Below are positions 21,826 through 30,334 of a stretch of DNA of 40,588 nt, one piece after another (positions within the stretch are counted from its first letter, which is position 1; every line of letters begins with the position of its first letter). The stretch is from positions 1-40,588 of the IMG/VR virus record IMGVR_UViG_3300037193_001007, one strand, 5' to 3'. The DNA is from a virus. A program made the translations under genes and the position numbers. The notes beneath the pieces were generated by a model that was given only the letters and a program-made list of their open reading frames with translations, was not told the DNA's origin and ran no database searches.

Positions 21826-21891
21826 ACCCTACGGGGGCCTGGCAGTAGCTGTCAATACGACACCTAGCACCTGCTAAAAATAGCAGGTGCT
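21826..21891 (-). promoter_or_regulatory. palindrome-linked promoter, copy 3 (consensus host promoter)
   Basis: Minus strand: near-perfect 26-bp palindrome (21866-21891; AAAAAT centre), 10 bp, TTGACA (21855-21850), 18 bp, TAGGGT (21831-21826). Both hexamers match the Streptomyces major sigma consensus (TTGACR/TAGRRT). The expected start is about 30 nt before ATG 21790. A regulator bound at the palindrome would touch RNA polymerase just upstream of -35. Confidence 0.78.
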
Positions 21892-21898
21892 CACAACA

Positions 21899-21941
21899 GA
21901 AAAGCCCCTCACCAGCGGGGTTACCGCCAGTGAGGGGCTGC
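21899..21941 (-). terminator. rho-independent terminator
   Basis: AGCCCCTCACTGGCGG pairs with CCGCTGGTGAGGGGCT on the minus strand, followed by TTTTC. Directly after the dNMP kinase gene. Confidence 0.88.
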
Positions 21942-21943
21942 CA

Positions 21944-22510
21944 TCAGCGGGTCGCTAGGTGCGCGGCCTGCGTGTAGAGATCTTCGAGGGTAGAGATGTT
22001 GCACAGCGTCCAGTCAGCGGGGAAGCCGTTCAGCGCCGTCTCGCTGACGTGCTCGCTGCCGGGCACGTCACCACGGTCGGGCCGGACGACGCGGGTCATC
22101 GTGAAGCCGCTCGCGCGGAGCGCGTTGTATTCGTTCGGGTACCGGCAGTCAGTGATGACTACGGGACGCCCGGCGTTGCGCGCATCGGTGATTGTGGTTA
22201 CTGCGATGCTGAGCCAGAAGTCCTCATCCAAATCCCGCACGCCCTGCCCGATGTGCTGAAGGATGCGCCTGACTTCCGGGAATTTGTTCTTGGCGTACTC
22301 CCAGCCGTGACCTGCGTCAAGCACATGCGACAGTCGCAAGTCTCCGCCAATGACACTGCGGCTGATGATCGGGTCAAGCTTCAGCGCCGCCTCGCGCAGC
22401 GGATCGGCGAACGCCACGCGCGTGTAGCCGTAGGTCTCGCAGAGGTACGCCGCAACCGTATCCTTGCCGCTCCGGGCTCTGCCCATGAGCGCGATGTCTC
22501 GGGTTCCCAT
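21944..22510 (-). CDS. deoxynucleoside monophosphate kinase
   Basis: 188 residues. N-terminal P-loop GRARSGKDT (about 10-18), then ADPLREAALKLD and a C-terminal region VVRPDRGDVPGSEHVSETAL typical of phage dNMP kinases (T4 gp1-like family). It phosphorylates deoxynucleotides for phage DNA synthesis. Single-gene unit between the 29-bp element (22529-22557) and the terminator. Confidence 0.85.
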   Translation of the reverse strand: MGTRDIALMGRARSGKDTVAAYLCETYGYTRVAFADPLREAALKLDPIISRSVIGGDLRLSHVLDAGHGWEYAKNKFPEVRRILQHIGQGVRDLDEDFWLSIAVTTITDARNAGRPVVITDCRYPNEYNALRASGFTMTRVVRPDRGDVPGSEHVSETALNGFPADWTLCNISTLEDLYTQAAHLATR

Positions 22511-22528
22511 GACTCCCCTTCCGCTGGT

Positions 22529-22557
22529 CTCACCCGACGTCTAGGGAGTCGATTGCT
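22529..22557 (-). promoter_or_regulatory. 29-bp dispersed element, copy 2
   Basis: Minus-strand GCAATCGACTCCCTAGA, four bases, GGGTGAG. The last box is about 20 nt from the kinase ATG, so the leader would be very short. It lies back to back with the plus-strand promoter at 22571-22599. Confidence 0.78.
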
Positions 22558-22570
22558 CGTGGCGGAGGTC

Positions 22571-22599
22571 TTGTGCGCGCATGCGCGGGGCCCTATCCT
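22571..22599 (+). promoter_or_regulatory. promoter for the plus-strand gene
   Basis: TTGTGC (22571-22576), 17-bp spacer, TATCCT (22594-22599), 33 bp before the ATG at 22633. Fits a host vegetative promoter; moderate match only. Confidence 0.5.
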
Positions 22600-22632
22600 G
22601 AAGCCCTCGGCGCGAGACAGGGAGCGGGAACC

Positions 22633-23025
22633 ATGTACTACTGCGGATGGTGCAAGACTCGGACCACGAAGGTTCATGAGTACCCGCACACAGGTATCGG
22701 TTGCTCGCAGGAAGACCGGCGCGACATCACGGAATGTGACGAATGCGGTTGGGAGCGTGAACTCCTGTGCTCCGTCTGCGAGGGTGGCGTAACCGAGGTC
22801 GAGTGGTCGGTGTACAACCGCGCAGAGGACACTCCCCAGTCAACGGAGATCTTCGACGGTTGGGTTAAGACTGAGGAACTTGCGGGTTTCCTCGCCGCAC
22901 GGATGGCAGACAAGGACCAGTTCTGGGCAGACCGTGAGGCGGGTGTCTGGTGCCGGGGCCCAATCTGCCGAGCGCTGGCCGACAAGGGCGTTACACAGGC
23001 AATGATCAACTTCAAGAGGTCTTGA
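22633..23025 (+). CDS. Cys-rich protein, sole plus-strand gene, 130 aa
   Basis: ATG 22633 after GGGAGCGGGAACC. N-terminal half has CGWC (4-7), a Cys at about 24, CDEC (35-38) and CSVC (46-49), enough for one or two zinc ribbons. The C-terminal half is acidic/aromatic (DKDQFWADREAGVWCRGPIC) and ends AMINFKRS. It has its own promoter and terminator and faces against all other genes, which fits a moron or prophage-expressed gene. No family named. Zinc ribbon and possible nucleic-acid or protein binding are inferred. Confidence 0.8.
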   Translation: MYYCGWCKTRTTKVHEYPHTGIGCSQEDRRDITECDECGWERELLCSVCEGGVTEVEWSVYNRAEDTPQSTEIFDGWVKTEELAGFLAARMADKDQFWADREAGVWCRGPICRALADKGVTQAMINFKRS

Positions 23026-23030
23026 CAGAC

Positions 23031-23062
23031 GAAAGCCCCCGGAATTTCCTCCGGGGGCTTTG
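23031..23062. terminator. bidirectional terminator
   Basis: Near-perfect symmetric stem AAAGCCCCCGG/CCGGGGGCTTT. It lies between the plus-strand gene and the last gene of the lysis cassette, and both strands end in T or A runs, so it can end both converging transcripts. Confidence 0.9.
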
Positions 23063-23068
23063 TACTGC

Positions 23069-23236
23069 CTAAACCAAGCTCAACAGCGCGCCAACGGCGT
23101 GCAGCACGTCGTCAGCGGGGAACGCGGGCACGAAGCGGGCAACGATGCCCACCACAACGGCCGCAACCGCCGCAACCTGCGCCTTGTGTGCGCGCACGTA
23201 CGCCAGCGCGCGAGCCGCCCATGGCTGTGGCTCCAT
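23069..23236 (-). CDS. small membrane protein, holin-like, 55 aa
   Basis: ATG 23236 with site GAGGAGACCGT. Sequence MEPQPWAARALAYVRAHKAQ, then a hydrophobic VAAVAAVVVGIVARFV, a polar break and a second weaker segment DDVLHAVGALLSLV. Topology of a class II holin or antiholin, supported by its place after the endolysin. Unproven. Confidence 0.65.
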   Translation of the reverse strand: MEPQPWAARALAYVRAHKAQVAAVAAVVVGIVARFVPAFPADDVLHAVGALLSLV

Positions 23237-23245
23237 ACGGTCTCC

Positions 23246-23488
23246 TCACATGGTCTTGGCTATGGACATGACCGCCGCAACCACACTGGTTACAAGACTG
23301 GTCAGTAAAACGACCGGAATCCTGATCCTCCAACGCTCAACGCCGCGCAGGCGCTGTTCGTGATCCTCCAGAACCCGCGTAACCTCCGTGTTGGTCTGCG
23401 TCAGCGCGCGGACGTCGTCCCGGAGGGTCACCATCAGGTCGTAGATCTCCCGCAGCGTGATAGTCACACTGGGCTCTCCATCGCCCAT
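23246..23488 (-). CDS. coiled-coil membrane protein, XhlA/holin-type, 80 aa
   Basis: N-terminal amphipathic helix with heptads (LREIYDLMVTLRDDVRALTQ) and a C-terminal membrane helix (IPVVLLTSLVTSVVAAVMSI). Same layout as XhlA-type lysis proteins: cytoplasmic coil, C-terminal anchor. The ribosome site overlaps the endolysin stop (AGAGGTGA). Most likely works with the neighbouring membrane protein to release the endolysin. Confidence 0.72.
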   Translation of the reverse strand: MGDGEPSVTITLREIYDLMVTLRDDVRALTQTNTEVTRVLEDHEQRLRGVERWRIRIPVVLLTSLVTSVVAAVMSIAKTM

Positions 23489-23491
23489 GGC

Positions 23492-24382
23492 TCACCTCTC
23501 AGCGCGGAGTGCAGCAGCGAGCGCGGCAACGGTATCGGCAAGCTCCGCAACGTCCTCCGCGAGCGCGTTCAGCTTCGCCTGATCCTGCACCCCGTTGACG
23601 TAGATGCGGCGCAGCAGCGTGTTGGCCGCAAGGGTGGTGTCGTCGTCCACGCGGACTCGCCGCGCGCCGACAGCAGCGGCAATGCGCTCAGCCTCAGTGG
23701 GCGCAGGCGCAGGAGCCGGATCCGGAGCCGGAGCCGGGGCAGGCGCAGGCGCAGGTGCAGGTGCGGAACCGCCACGAAGCGTGGCCTTGACGTCAGCGCG
23801 CACGCTACCCATGTCCATCATCTTGCCGGGCGCGTAACCGGGGTCCCACTTGCCAGGGCTCCCCCACTCGCCATGCCCGATGACGGAACGCTCAGACCAG
23901 TCATGGAAATCGCAAACGGCGGCAGCCAGCTTGCGCAGCGTGGCGTACTGCGCATCGGTCATCTTGTGCGATCCGCTGTACCAGATCTCAACGCCGTAGA
24001 AACGAGCGTTGCCGTCAACGCTAGATGCGTTGTCCACAGGCGGATTGGCGTTGGGCCCTTCGTTGATAACCCAGTTCATAACGTCAGGATCGCCAGCGCC
24101 AGCGTGATTCGCGCGCCCCCAGCCAACGAGATGAACGGTGCCATCCTGTGCCAGACCGAAATGACACAGCGGGCCGGGCAGGGACGACGTTCCGTTGTAC
24201 AGCAACGCGCGCTGATCGGTGCTGTCGGAGCCTGTGTGATGGACCATGAAGCCGTTTACCGGGCCCCACGCGCCGGTAGAGGCCGGTCGGTGATGGGTGG
24301 ACCAGTCGCGGTATTCCGCGAAGCGGACGCCCCACTTCTTAAGTTGAGCCTTGATCTGCGCGGCAGTCATCGGCGTTGCCAT
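23492..24382 (-). CDS. N-acetylmuramoyl-L-alanine amidase endolysin
   Basis: 296 residues from ATG 24382. Amidase_2 (PGRP-type) domain over about 1-200: zinc ligands His48 in MVHHTGSD, His170 in IGHGEWG and Asp180 in KWDPG (Lys178 catalytic). A Pro/Ala linker follows (APAPAPAPAPDPAPAP), then a basic, helical C-terminal region (DQAKLNALAEDVAELADTVA) that might bind the cell wall. It cleaves peptidoglycan at lysis. Directly upstream of the two membrane proteins. Confidence 0.92.
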   Translation of the reverse strand: MATPMTAAQIKAQLKKWGVRFAEYRDWSTHHRPASTGAWGPVNGFMVHHTGSDSTDQRALLYNGTSSLPGPLCHFGLAQDGTVHLVGWGRANHAGAGDPDVMNWVINEGPNANPPVDNASSVDGNARFYGVEIWYSGSHKMTDAQYATLRKLAAAVCDFHDWSERSVIGHGEWGSPGKWDPGYAPGKMMDMGSVRADVKATLRGGSAPAPAPAPAPAPAPDPAPAPAPTEAERIAAAVGARRVRVDDDTTLAANTLLRRIYVNGVQDQAKLNALAEDVAELADTVAALAAALRAER

Positions 24383-24506
24383 GCGTTGCCTCCGTTGCGT
24401 AGGGGTGCGCCCGGCGTTGGCGAGCGTTGGGGGTTCGTTGTGCGAAGCGTTGACGCGTTGGGCCCCGGAACGCTTATGCGTTGCGCCCCGGGGCCTTAGC
24501 GTTGAG
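24374..24506. repeat. GCGTTG hexamer cluster
   Basis: The hexamer GCGTTG (CAACGC on the minus strand) or a one-base variant occurs at least nine times in about 130 bp between the endolysin start and the tail gene, and more thinly to about 25200. There is no gene in 24383-24509. It could be low-complexity drift, codon-context bias in transition to the tail gene, or a protein-binding array. Confidence 0.5.
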
Positions 24507-24509
24507 CGT

Positions 24510-25028
24510 TTAGGAAGGGCCAACGTAAGTGACCGAGATGAACGATCGGTTGCTGGCAATCGCGGTGCTCAGCGCCCCGCCGGTTTCCTGAATCCCTACA
24601 AGCTGAACGTAGTCGTCGCCGTCCAGCTCGACGGGCAGCGACCGTGCCTCAGCCGTGCACGTCTCGTTGGAAACCGAAATGATGGGCCGTGACGTGGACG
24701 CAGCCACAACCGCGCCGTTGACCAGCCACGATGCGCCGCGCGTGGTGCCCGCTGTGCTGGCCTGAAACGCCACCGATCCCGTCAGCATGTACCGACCAGC
24801 GATGGGCGGAGTCCAGCGGGTTGGCTGCGCTGCGGACCAGCCCCCGAGTAGGTCCATCTCAACGTTGTCCCATGACAGCGCGTTGGCAGCGTCGGGGTTA
24901 GTACCGTCGGAGATGGATTGCGCCGTATCTCGGAACGCGACGAACACAACGCGCCCGATGGCCGCTATAGCGTTGAGCCGGTCAGCCGTCAATCGTTGGC
25001 CCGGCAACAGTTCAGCGGGGAATGTCAC
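24510..25028 (-). CDS. minor tail protein, jelly-roll-like C-terminus, 172 aa
   Basis: GTG 25028 with AGGAGGACGTA. Starts MTFPAELLPGQRLTADRLNA, an N-terminal helical motif common in small phage tail proteins, then a beta-rich domain (AGRYMLTGSVAFQASTAG, SVSNETCTAEARSLPVELDG) like C1q/TNF-type jelly rolls. Likely part of the tail tip or a receptor-contact protein. Placed between the giant tail protein and endolysin. Confidence 0.7.
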   Translation of the reverse strand: MTFPAELLPGQRLTADRLNAIAAIGRVVFVAFRDTAQSISDGTNPDAANALSWDNVEMDLLGGWSAAQPTRWTPPIAGRYMLTGSVAFQASTAGTTRGASWLVNGAVVAASTSRPIISVSNETCTAEARSLPVELDGDDYVQLVGIQETGGALSTAIASNRSFISVTYVGPS

Positions 25029-25037
25029 TACGTCCTC

Positions 25038-28000
25038 CTAGAGCGCAACGATAGAGGGGTCGGCCAAACGCACGTCGTCCCCAGCGTTGTGAGATTTCTC
25101 GATACCGTTGACCGAGCGTTGGACGGCGAAACGCTGCGGGGTAACCAACGTGAAGTCGTCAAACGCGAGCGTTGGCGATGCGTTGGTGTTGCCGCTGGCG
25201 CGAGCGGCCGAAACGCCGGGCAGGCCCGTTGCGATCGTGCTACCAGTTACGGTCTCGGTGATCTGCCAGCCGGGTTCCGACGTGCCGTCAAGCCACGCCT
25301 TACCCACAATGGTCTGATCATCAATACGGCAACGCAGCCACCACTTAGAGCCAGCGGTGTACGGGCGGCCGAGCGATGACACGGCCTCAATGACCGATCC
25401 TGAGTTCACGATGTCGAGACCAACGGCGCCGGTCGTCGTGAAATTCGCCCTGAACTGGTAGTAGTTCGCCCCGCTGATTCGCAGGAGAATTCCCGCGCGC
25501 AGGCTGCCGCCCGTGGCCAGTGCGGGGACGGTAACGGCCGTGAGAACCTCGGAGTCTGCGAGTACCACATTGAGATACTGGAATCTCGGGGACGTGGTGT
25601 CCGGCAGGTTCACCGTGCCCTGCGTGCCGCTGACGTCCCTCTCGGCTGTCGCTCCCCCTGCGAGTAGCCAGGACAGCGAGACAGCAGAGGGTGTGCTGCC
25701 CCATCCGTCCGTCACGCTGCGGGTGAACGTGTCCCACAGATACGGCTGGATATCCGATACAGTCATGGCCTCACCACCCACGGTGATGTCAAACGGCAGG
25801 TCATCGCCGTCGTCGGTCGGCGCAGGGCCGGACGACGTCACCCAGGCAGGGCCTTCGTAGGAGTGCACGGCCAGCTCGGTATCGTCGGAGTCGATATCGA
25901 CGACCAGCCGCGAACCGTCGGTGTCCGCGCGCACGGGTGCGCCATCGTCGGCGGGATCGGCCTGCGCGACTTCCCCCACGACCCACGGCCCGGCGGGCGA
26001 GCAGTTAAACTCGACCAGCCAGTCGAATTCGTTGATCGTCTCGCGGTAGCCGTCCACGAAAAGGTCTATCGTGTCCGGCGGCATCCACTCCGGCGGATTG
26101 GCGATTGTGATGCGGTCGCCCGGTTGTACGCTGAGGAGTTCGTCTCGGAATCCTTCCATAGCGCTGTTCGCCATATCCAACGTCAGCGCCGGGTAGCGGA
26201 TTCCGTCGAATGTGCCAAGGTGCAGCAACCAGTTCGCGTGTGGCTCAAGATCCCCATCACGCTCTAGGTTCCGCGACACAGACGTGTCGTACACCCCGAC
26301 GCCGTTGGGTGGCTGCCGAACGCTCAGCGCACCCTCGCGGAGTACGGCCCGCGCGGAGCTGCCTCCCGGGCTGGTGACTGTGACGTCGTTGCGCGTCGCT
26401 AGGTCGTCGTCCTGCGGGTCGAGCGGCGGGGCGATGTGCCCCTGCGCGTAGTCCAGCGCGAGGCGGGGCACCTGGTTGTAGCGCGTGGCTCGCGGCCGGT
26501 ACTGGAGGCCAAGGGTTTCCCGGCGCTCCGTCAGAATCCCGCCGTCGGTATCGGCGCACTCCTGCAACAGCTCAAGCAGTGTGGCCGGGCGCTGAGGCCC
26601 CATGGCGGCCGTGTCGTCGGACGAACCGACTACGCTCAGCGGGAGTCCCTCCTCCTCGGCCAGGCGCCGCAGCCTGTCGCTCGCGCTCTCGTCGCTAAAG
26701 CCGTGATCGGCGAAATTGTAGGCCGTGCTGGCGTTATCAGCGGGCGCCCACGCGGAGACGTGGCCGATGGAGATTCCGGCCATGTCGGCGTGGTAGGACT
26801 CCGGCGATTTGAAAGCCGTCGGGCGCCCGATGGAGCCGGAATAGGAGTTGCTGACAACTCCCGCCGACGAACCGATCTTCAGCCAGCGCAATTGCCAATC
26901 GACGCTACCGCCGCTCTGCGTCAACGTAAGCCGCTGGCGCACCCACGTGTTCAGCACGTCGTCCCCGAGACTCACCAACACGTTGACAATCTCCGTGCCG
27001 TCGCCGTCGGTGCCGATGATGCGGCACGTGAGATCGCCTCCCGCAGGCGGGCCGTAGAGCACCTGCCACAGACGGACCGTCCCCGTGGCGGACACCCAAA
27101 AAAGGGAGCGCGTTGAGGCCGGAGCCGTCGGCATGAAGTACACGAATTCAACGGCCCAGCTCGTGAACGAGCCGTCGGGTTTCGGAATGCGACCGTTCAG
27201 GTAGGCCCCGTCGGCCAGCTTCGGCAGGGGCGAGGAGCCGGGCAGCGTGGTGTCGGCGGCCCAATCCAGGCCGGACGTGGCCATATACTGCGCGCCGTCT
27301 ATAGGAGTGCCAGCGCGGCGATTCTGGCGCGTTCCGGCATCCTCCTCCATGGGCCAGTAGGCCAGCGGGTCGTAGGCGGGAATGCGGCGCCGGAGGGTGG
27401 ATTGCAGCGCCTTCTGCCCCTGCCCAAGGCGGCGCAGGATTCCGGCGGCCGTGAGGGGGACATAGACATCCACGCCGCTGACATCCCAGCGGGAAGGCCA
27501 AGAGCTGACCTCCCCGTGAAACCGGCGGTAGTAGTCGGTGATCGCCGCGTCAGCGATGAGAAGCCAATCCCGCCCGGCAGCGTCAGTGAATGCGTCGGCG
27601 CCGACCGTCTGCGCCGTGAAATCGACGTCGGCCACGGCCGTGCCGCCAATGCCGCTGAGCACCCTGGCGGCGAATATGTGGCCGGAGGGCTGAAGAGACG
27701 AGATAGCCCCAGAGATGTCACCTACGTGGAGGTCGGCCGTGCCGCTGGTGTTGATGCTGGTCGTGCCCGCCGTCACGACAGGCTGACCGAGCTGCACCCA
27801 CGGGCCGCTGATGGTGGGTGCCGTGTAGAACGTGACCGTATGCCCGCTGGCGCCGTTGTTCGCGTCCAGCGTGGCGCGCAGGGCGAATCGCTGACCGGAG
27901 ACGTACGGCAGGGCCTCAGTGGCTGCAACGGTCACGTCGTTGGTCCCGTCGACCGACCACACCAGGTAGGGGGCGCCCGTGCTGCTGATCATCAGGCGCC

Positions 28001-28493
28001 ACATGTGGCTGCCGGACACGCCGTATCGGCCAACCAGCTCCGTGGCGGCAGGCTCCCACGGGTCAAAGCCGCTGAAGGGGTCGTCGTCCCACTGCGCGGG
28101 GAGCGCGTCCAGCGACACGTCTATCTGCACGTCGAGATCGCCGGAGACGTTCAGCGCTGAGGCCGACGTGACGCGGGCGCGTGAGCCGATACCGCCGATG
28201 AGGAGCGAGGGTTCAGTGCCGCGAACCTCCATGCGCAGCGGGGTGTTGCGCCCGATGACGCCGTACAGGTCTGACTCGGGATTGCGCGGACTGTACCGAC
28301 CAACGGCGCCAGTGATGGCCGAGACGCCGTTGTTCAGCTTCAGCGACAGCGAGCCGGGGTCAGCGTTTGTGCCCTCATCGGGGCGTCCCCCGGTAATGAC
28401 CTGGTCCTCGGTGACCCGGACGTCATCCGTAATGTCCAGCCATTCCGAGCCATTCCAAATCGTGAACCGGGGGATCATCTCGAAATTAGGCAC
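25038..28493 (-). CDS. giant minor tail protein (tail tip / fibre-like), 1151 aa
   Basis: GTG 28493 after GGAGGGACAGCA. Largest gene in the window. Starts MPNFEMIPRFTIWNGSEWLD. Beta-rich repeats throughout; a LamG/concanavalin-like segment (TSWAVEFVYFMPTAPAST), another near the C-terminus (GWGSTPSAVSLSWLLAGG). Long siphophages place the Dit/Tal-like host-recognition proteins here, after the tape measure. No N-acetylmuramidase or protease motif was seen. Confidence 0.8.
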   Translation of the reverse strand: MPNFEMIPRFTIWNGSEWLDITDDVRVTEDQVITGGRPDEGTNADPGSLSLKLNNGVSAITGAVGRYSPRNPESDLYGVIGRNTPLRMEVRGTEPSLLIGGIGSRARVTSASALNVSGDLDVQIDVSLDALPAQWDDDPFSGFDPWEPAATELVGRYGVSGSHMWRLMISSTGAPYLVWSVDGTNDVTVAATEALPYVSGQRFALRATLDANNGASGHTVTFYTAPTISGPWVQLGQPVVTAGTTSINTSGTADLHVGDISGAISSLQPSGHIFAARVLSGIGGTAVADVDFTAQTVGADAFTDAAGRDWLLIADAAITDYYRRFHGEVSSWPSRWDVSGVDVYVPLTAAGILRRLGQGQKALQSTLRRRIPAYDPLAYWPMEEDAGTRQNRRAGTPIDGAQYMATSGLDWAADTTLPGSSPLPKLADGAYLNGRIPKPDGSFTSWAVEFVYFMPTAPASTRSLFWVSATGTVRLWQVLYGPPAGGDLTCRIIGTDGDGTEIVNVLVSLGDDVLNTWVRQRLTLTQSGGSVDWQLRWLKIGSSAGVVSNSYSGSIGRPTAFKSPESYHADMAGISIGHVSAWAPADNASTAYNFADHGFSDESASDRLRRLAEEEGLPLSVVGSSDDTAAMGPQRPATLLELLQECADTDGGILTERRETLGLQYRPRATRYNQVPRLALDYAQGHIAPPLDPQDDDLATRNDVTVTSPGGSSARAVLREGALSVRQPPNGVGVYDTSVSRNLERDGDLEPHANWLLHLGTFDGIRYPALTLDMANSAMEGFRDELLSVQPGDRITIANPPEWMPPDTIDLFVDGYRETINEFDWLVEFNCSPAGPWVVGEVAQADPADDGAPVRADTDGSRLVVDIDSDDTELAVHSYEGPAWVTSSGPAPTDDGDDLPFDITVGGEAMTVSDIQPYLWDTFTRSVTDGWGSTPSAVSLSWLLAGGATAERDVSGTQGTVNLPDTTSPRFQYLNVVLADSEVLTAVTVPALATGGSLRAGILLRISGANYYQFRANFTTTGAVGLDIVNSGSVIEAVSSLGRPYTAGSKWWLRCRIDDQTIVGKAWLDGTSEPGWQITETVTGSTIATGLPGVSAARASGNTNASPTLAFDDFTLVTPQRFAVQRSVNGIEKSHNAGDDVRLADPSIVAL

Positions 28494-28504
28494 TGCTGTC
28501 CCTC

Positions 28505-30331
28505 CTAGATGAACTCAACCTGCACACCGCGTCCGTTGATTCGAAGCGTGCGGCGAACGCGTCTCTTGAATTCGTCGTCGCCCATGGCCTCAACTTGCAG
28601 CCTGATCACGGCTTCGCCCCCGCCGCGCGTAAGCGGCCGGACAGATGCACCCTTGGGCATGTACATTTCTTCACGCCCACGCTCGCCGACGGACACAACG
28701 CCGCCCTCGGCCGCCGTACCTCCGCTGTAGAGGCGGGGGACGTTGGGCGTGGATATCGTGGCTCCGCCGAAATCAGGCAACGGGCCAGGCAGGCTCACGC
28801 CGGGAATGGTGAACGACAGGTTGTTCCAGCCGTCAATGATGGCGTTGATACCGGACTTGAATCCGTCTTTCAGCGTGTTGCCAATCTTGCTACCGAGGCC
28901 GGAGAACCAATCGACCACCTTCCCGGGCATGTCCTTGAGCGCGCCTATGATCTCCTTGGCCTTGTCAATGCCCCACTTGATTCGATCCTTGATCGTGGAC
29001 ATTGCGCCGCTGACCGTGCTCTTGATCTTGTCGAAGTGCCGGATAAAGAGCCCAGGCCCCGTGAAGTTCATGAACAGGTTCTTGATGAAATTGAACCCCT
29101 TCTTGACCATCTCTACGCACCAATCCCACGCAGCGCGTATGCCGCGCGTCATGGCTCGCCAGATGTCTTGGAACCACGTCGTTTTCTTGGCGATCAGCAC
29201 GATTACCGCGATCAGCGCGATAATCGCGAGCACGATGAGCACGTAGGGGTTCGCTGCCAGCACGGCGTTGTACGCAGCCTGCACGCCGGTCGCTATCAGC
29301 GTCGCTGTCGTAACGATGCTCTGGTACAGCGCGTAGAGGCGGAGGCCGATCATGATAGAGGTGATGACCACACCGAGCGCTGTCAGCACGGGCGTCGGCA
29401 CGTTGGCCACAACCAGCGCAAAGGCGTTCGCCAGCATGACCGTCGTGCCGAGCATCGGTGCCAGCGCGACGAAGACATTGAGCGCCGCCTCAGCGACATT
29501 ACCGAGTGCCTCGCCGCCCATTTTGGCGTTATCGATGAACTCGGCGAACCCCTCGGAACCCTCTAGCCCCGTGGCCCAATCGCGGAATGCTTCGGAGCCA
29601 GCCTCAAGCGAGCCGGTCAGGTCACTCATGCCGGAGTTCATCGGCAGGAACGCTTGCAGCAGCGCCCCCGCGCCGACAGCAAGATTCCCCATCGTGGTTA
29701 GCAGAGAATCCAGCGTCGGGCCCGCAGTGGTCGCGAAGTCAGAAAGCCAGTTCGCGAACCCTTCGGATTTCGCCCCGGCCTCGATTTTGTCCATCATGTT
29801 GCCCAGTGCGCTGGACGCTGCCTGAACAAAGGGCGTCAGGCTGGGCAGGAGATCCCGCAAGACCTCTATGCCGCGCGTGAAAATGGGCATAGTCGTGCCG
29901 GACAGCGAGTTAGACCAGTCGGTGAAATCCTCTTTCAGCCCTACGAACGCGACGGCCGTATCCCGCGTGGCGGGTTCCATCTCGGCCAGTGCATCCGCGT
30001 ACGCCTGTTGCGCGGCAGCCGCGTCTTCCCCGCCCTTGGCTACGGCCTCCTGCGCTGTCGCGTACAGCTCTGCCGCTTCGGTCACCGAGTTGAGCTGAGG
30101 CTGCACGGCCGCCTTGAAGGCGCCCACTGCCATACCGGCCGACGCGACAGACGAGGCCGTAGCGAGCATCGTTGCGCCAAGCGCTGACGCCGGGGCCAGG
30201 CCCACGCCGAACGACGTTAGCGCCTTGGAGGCTGCCTTACCCGTGCGATCAAGCGAGTCCCGGACATTCCGCAGAATGCCCGAGACCCGCTCCCGACCGG
30301 CGACCGTGAAAAGCAGTGATGTATCCGCCAC
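28505..30331 (-). CDS. tape measure protein
   Basis: 608 residues from GTG 30331. An N-terminal helix-rich region, hydrophobic middle (NPYVLIVLAIIALIAVIVLI) and a Gly-rich end (GGATISTPNVPRLYSGGTAA). Sets tail length; at about 1.5 Angstrom per residue the tail would be near 90 nm, short for a siphophage. The start lies three bases after the chaperone fusion stop and its AGGGGTGA ribosome site overlaps that stop. Confidence 0.9.
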   Translation of the reverse strand: MADTSLLFTVAGRERVSGILRNVRDSLDRTGKAASKALTSFGVGLAPASALGATMLATASSVASAGMAVGAFKAAVQPQLNSVTEAAELYATAQEAVAKGGEDAAAAQQAYADALAEMEPATRDTAVAFVGLKEDFTDWSNSLSGTTMPIFTRGIEVLRDLLPSLTPFVQAASSALGNMMDKIEAGAKSEGFANWLSDFATTAGPTLDSLLTTMGNLAVGAGALLQAFLPMNSGMSDLTGSLEAGSEAFRDWATGLEGSEGFAEFIDNAKMGGEALGNVAEAALNVFVALAPMLGTTVMLANAFALVVANVPTPVLTALGVVITSIMIGLRLYALYQSIVTTATLIATGVQAAYNAVLAANPYVLIVLAIIALIAVIVLIAKKTTWFQDIWRAMTRGIRAAWDWCVEMVKKGFNFIKNLFMNFTGPGLFIRHFDKIKSTVSGAMSTIKDRIKWGIDKAKEIIGALKDMPGKVVDWFSGLGSKIGNTLKDGFKSGINAIIDGWNNLSFTIPGVSLPGPLPDFGGATISTPNVPRLYSGGTAAEGGVVSVGERGREEMYMPKGASVRPLTRGGGEAVIRLQVEAMGDDEFKRRVRRTLRINGRGVQVEFI

Positions 30332-30334
30332 GGG

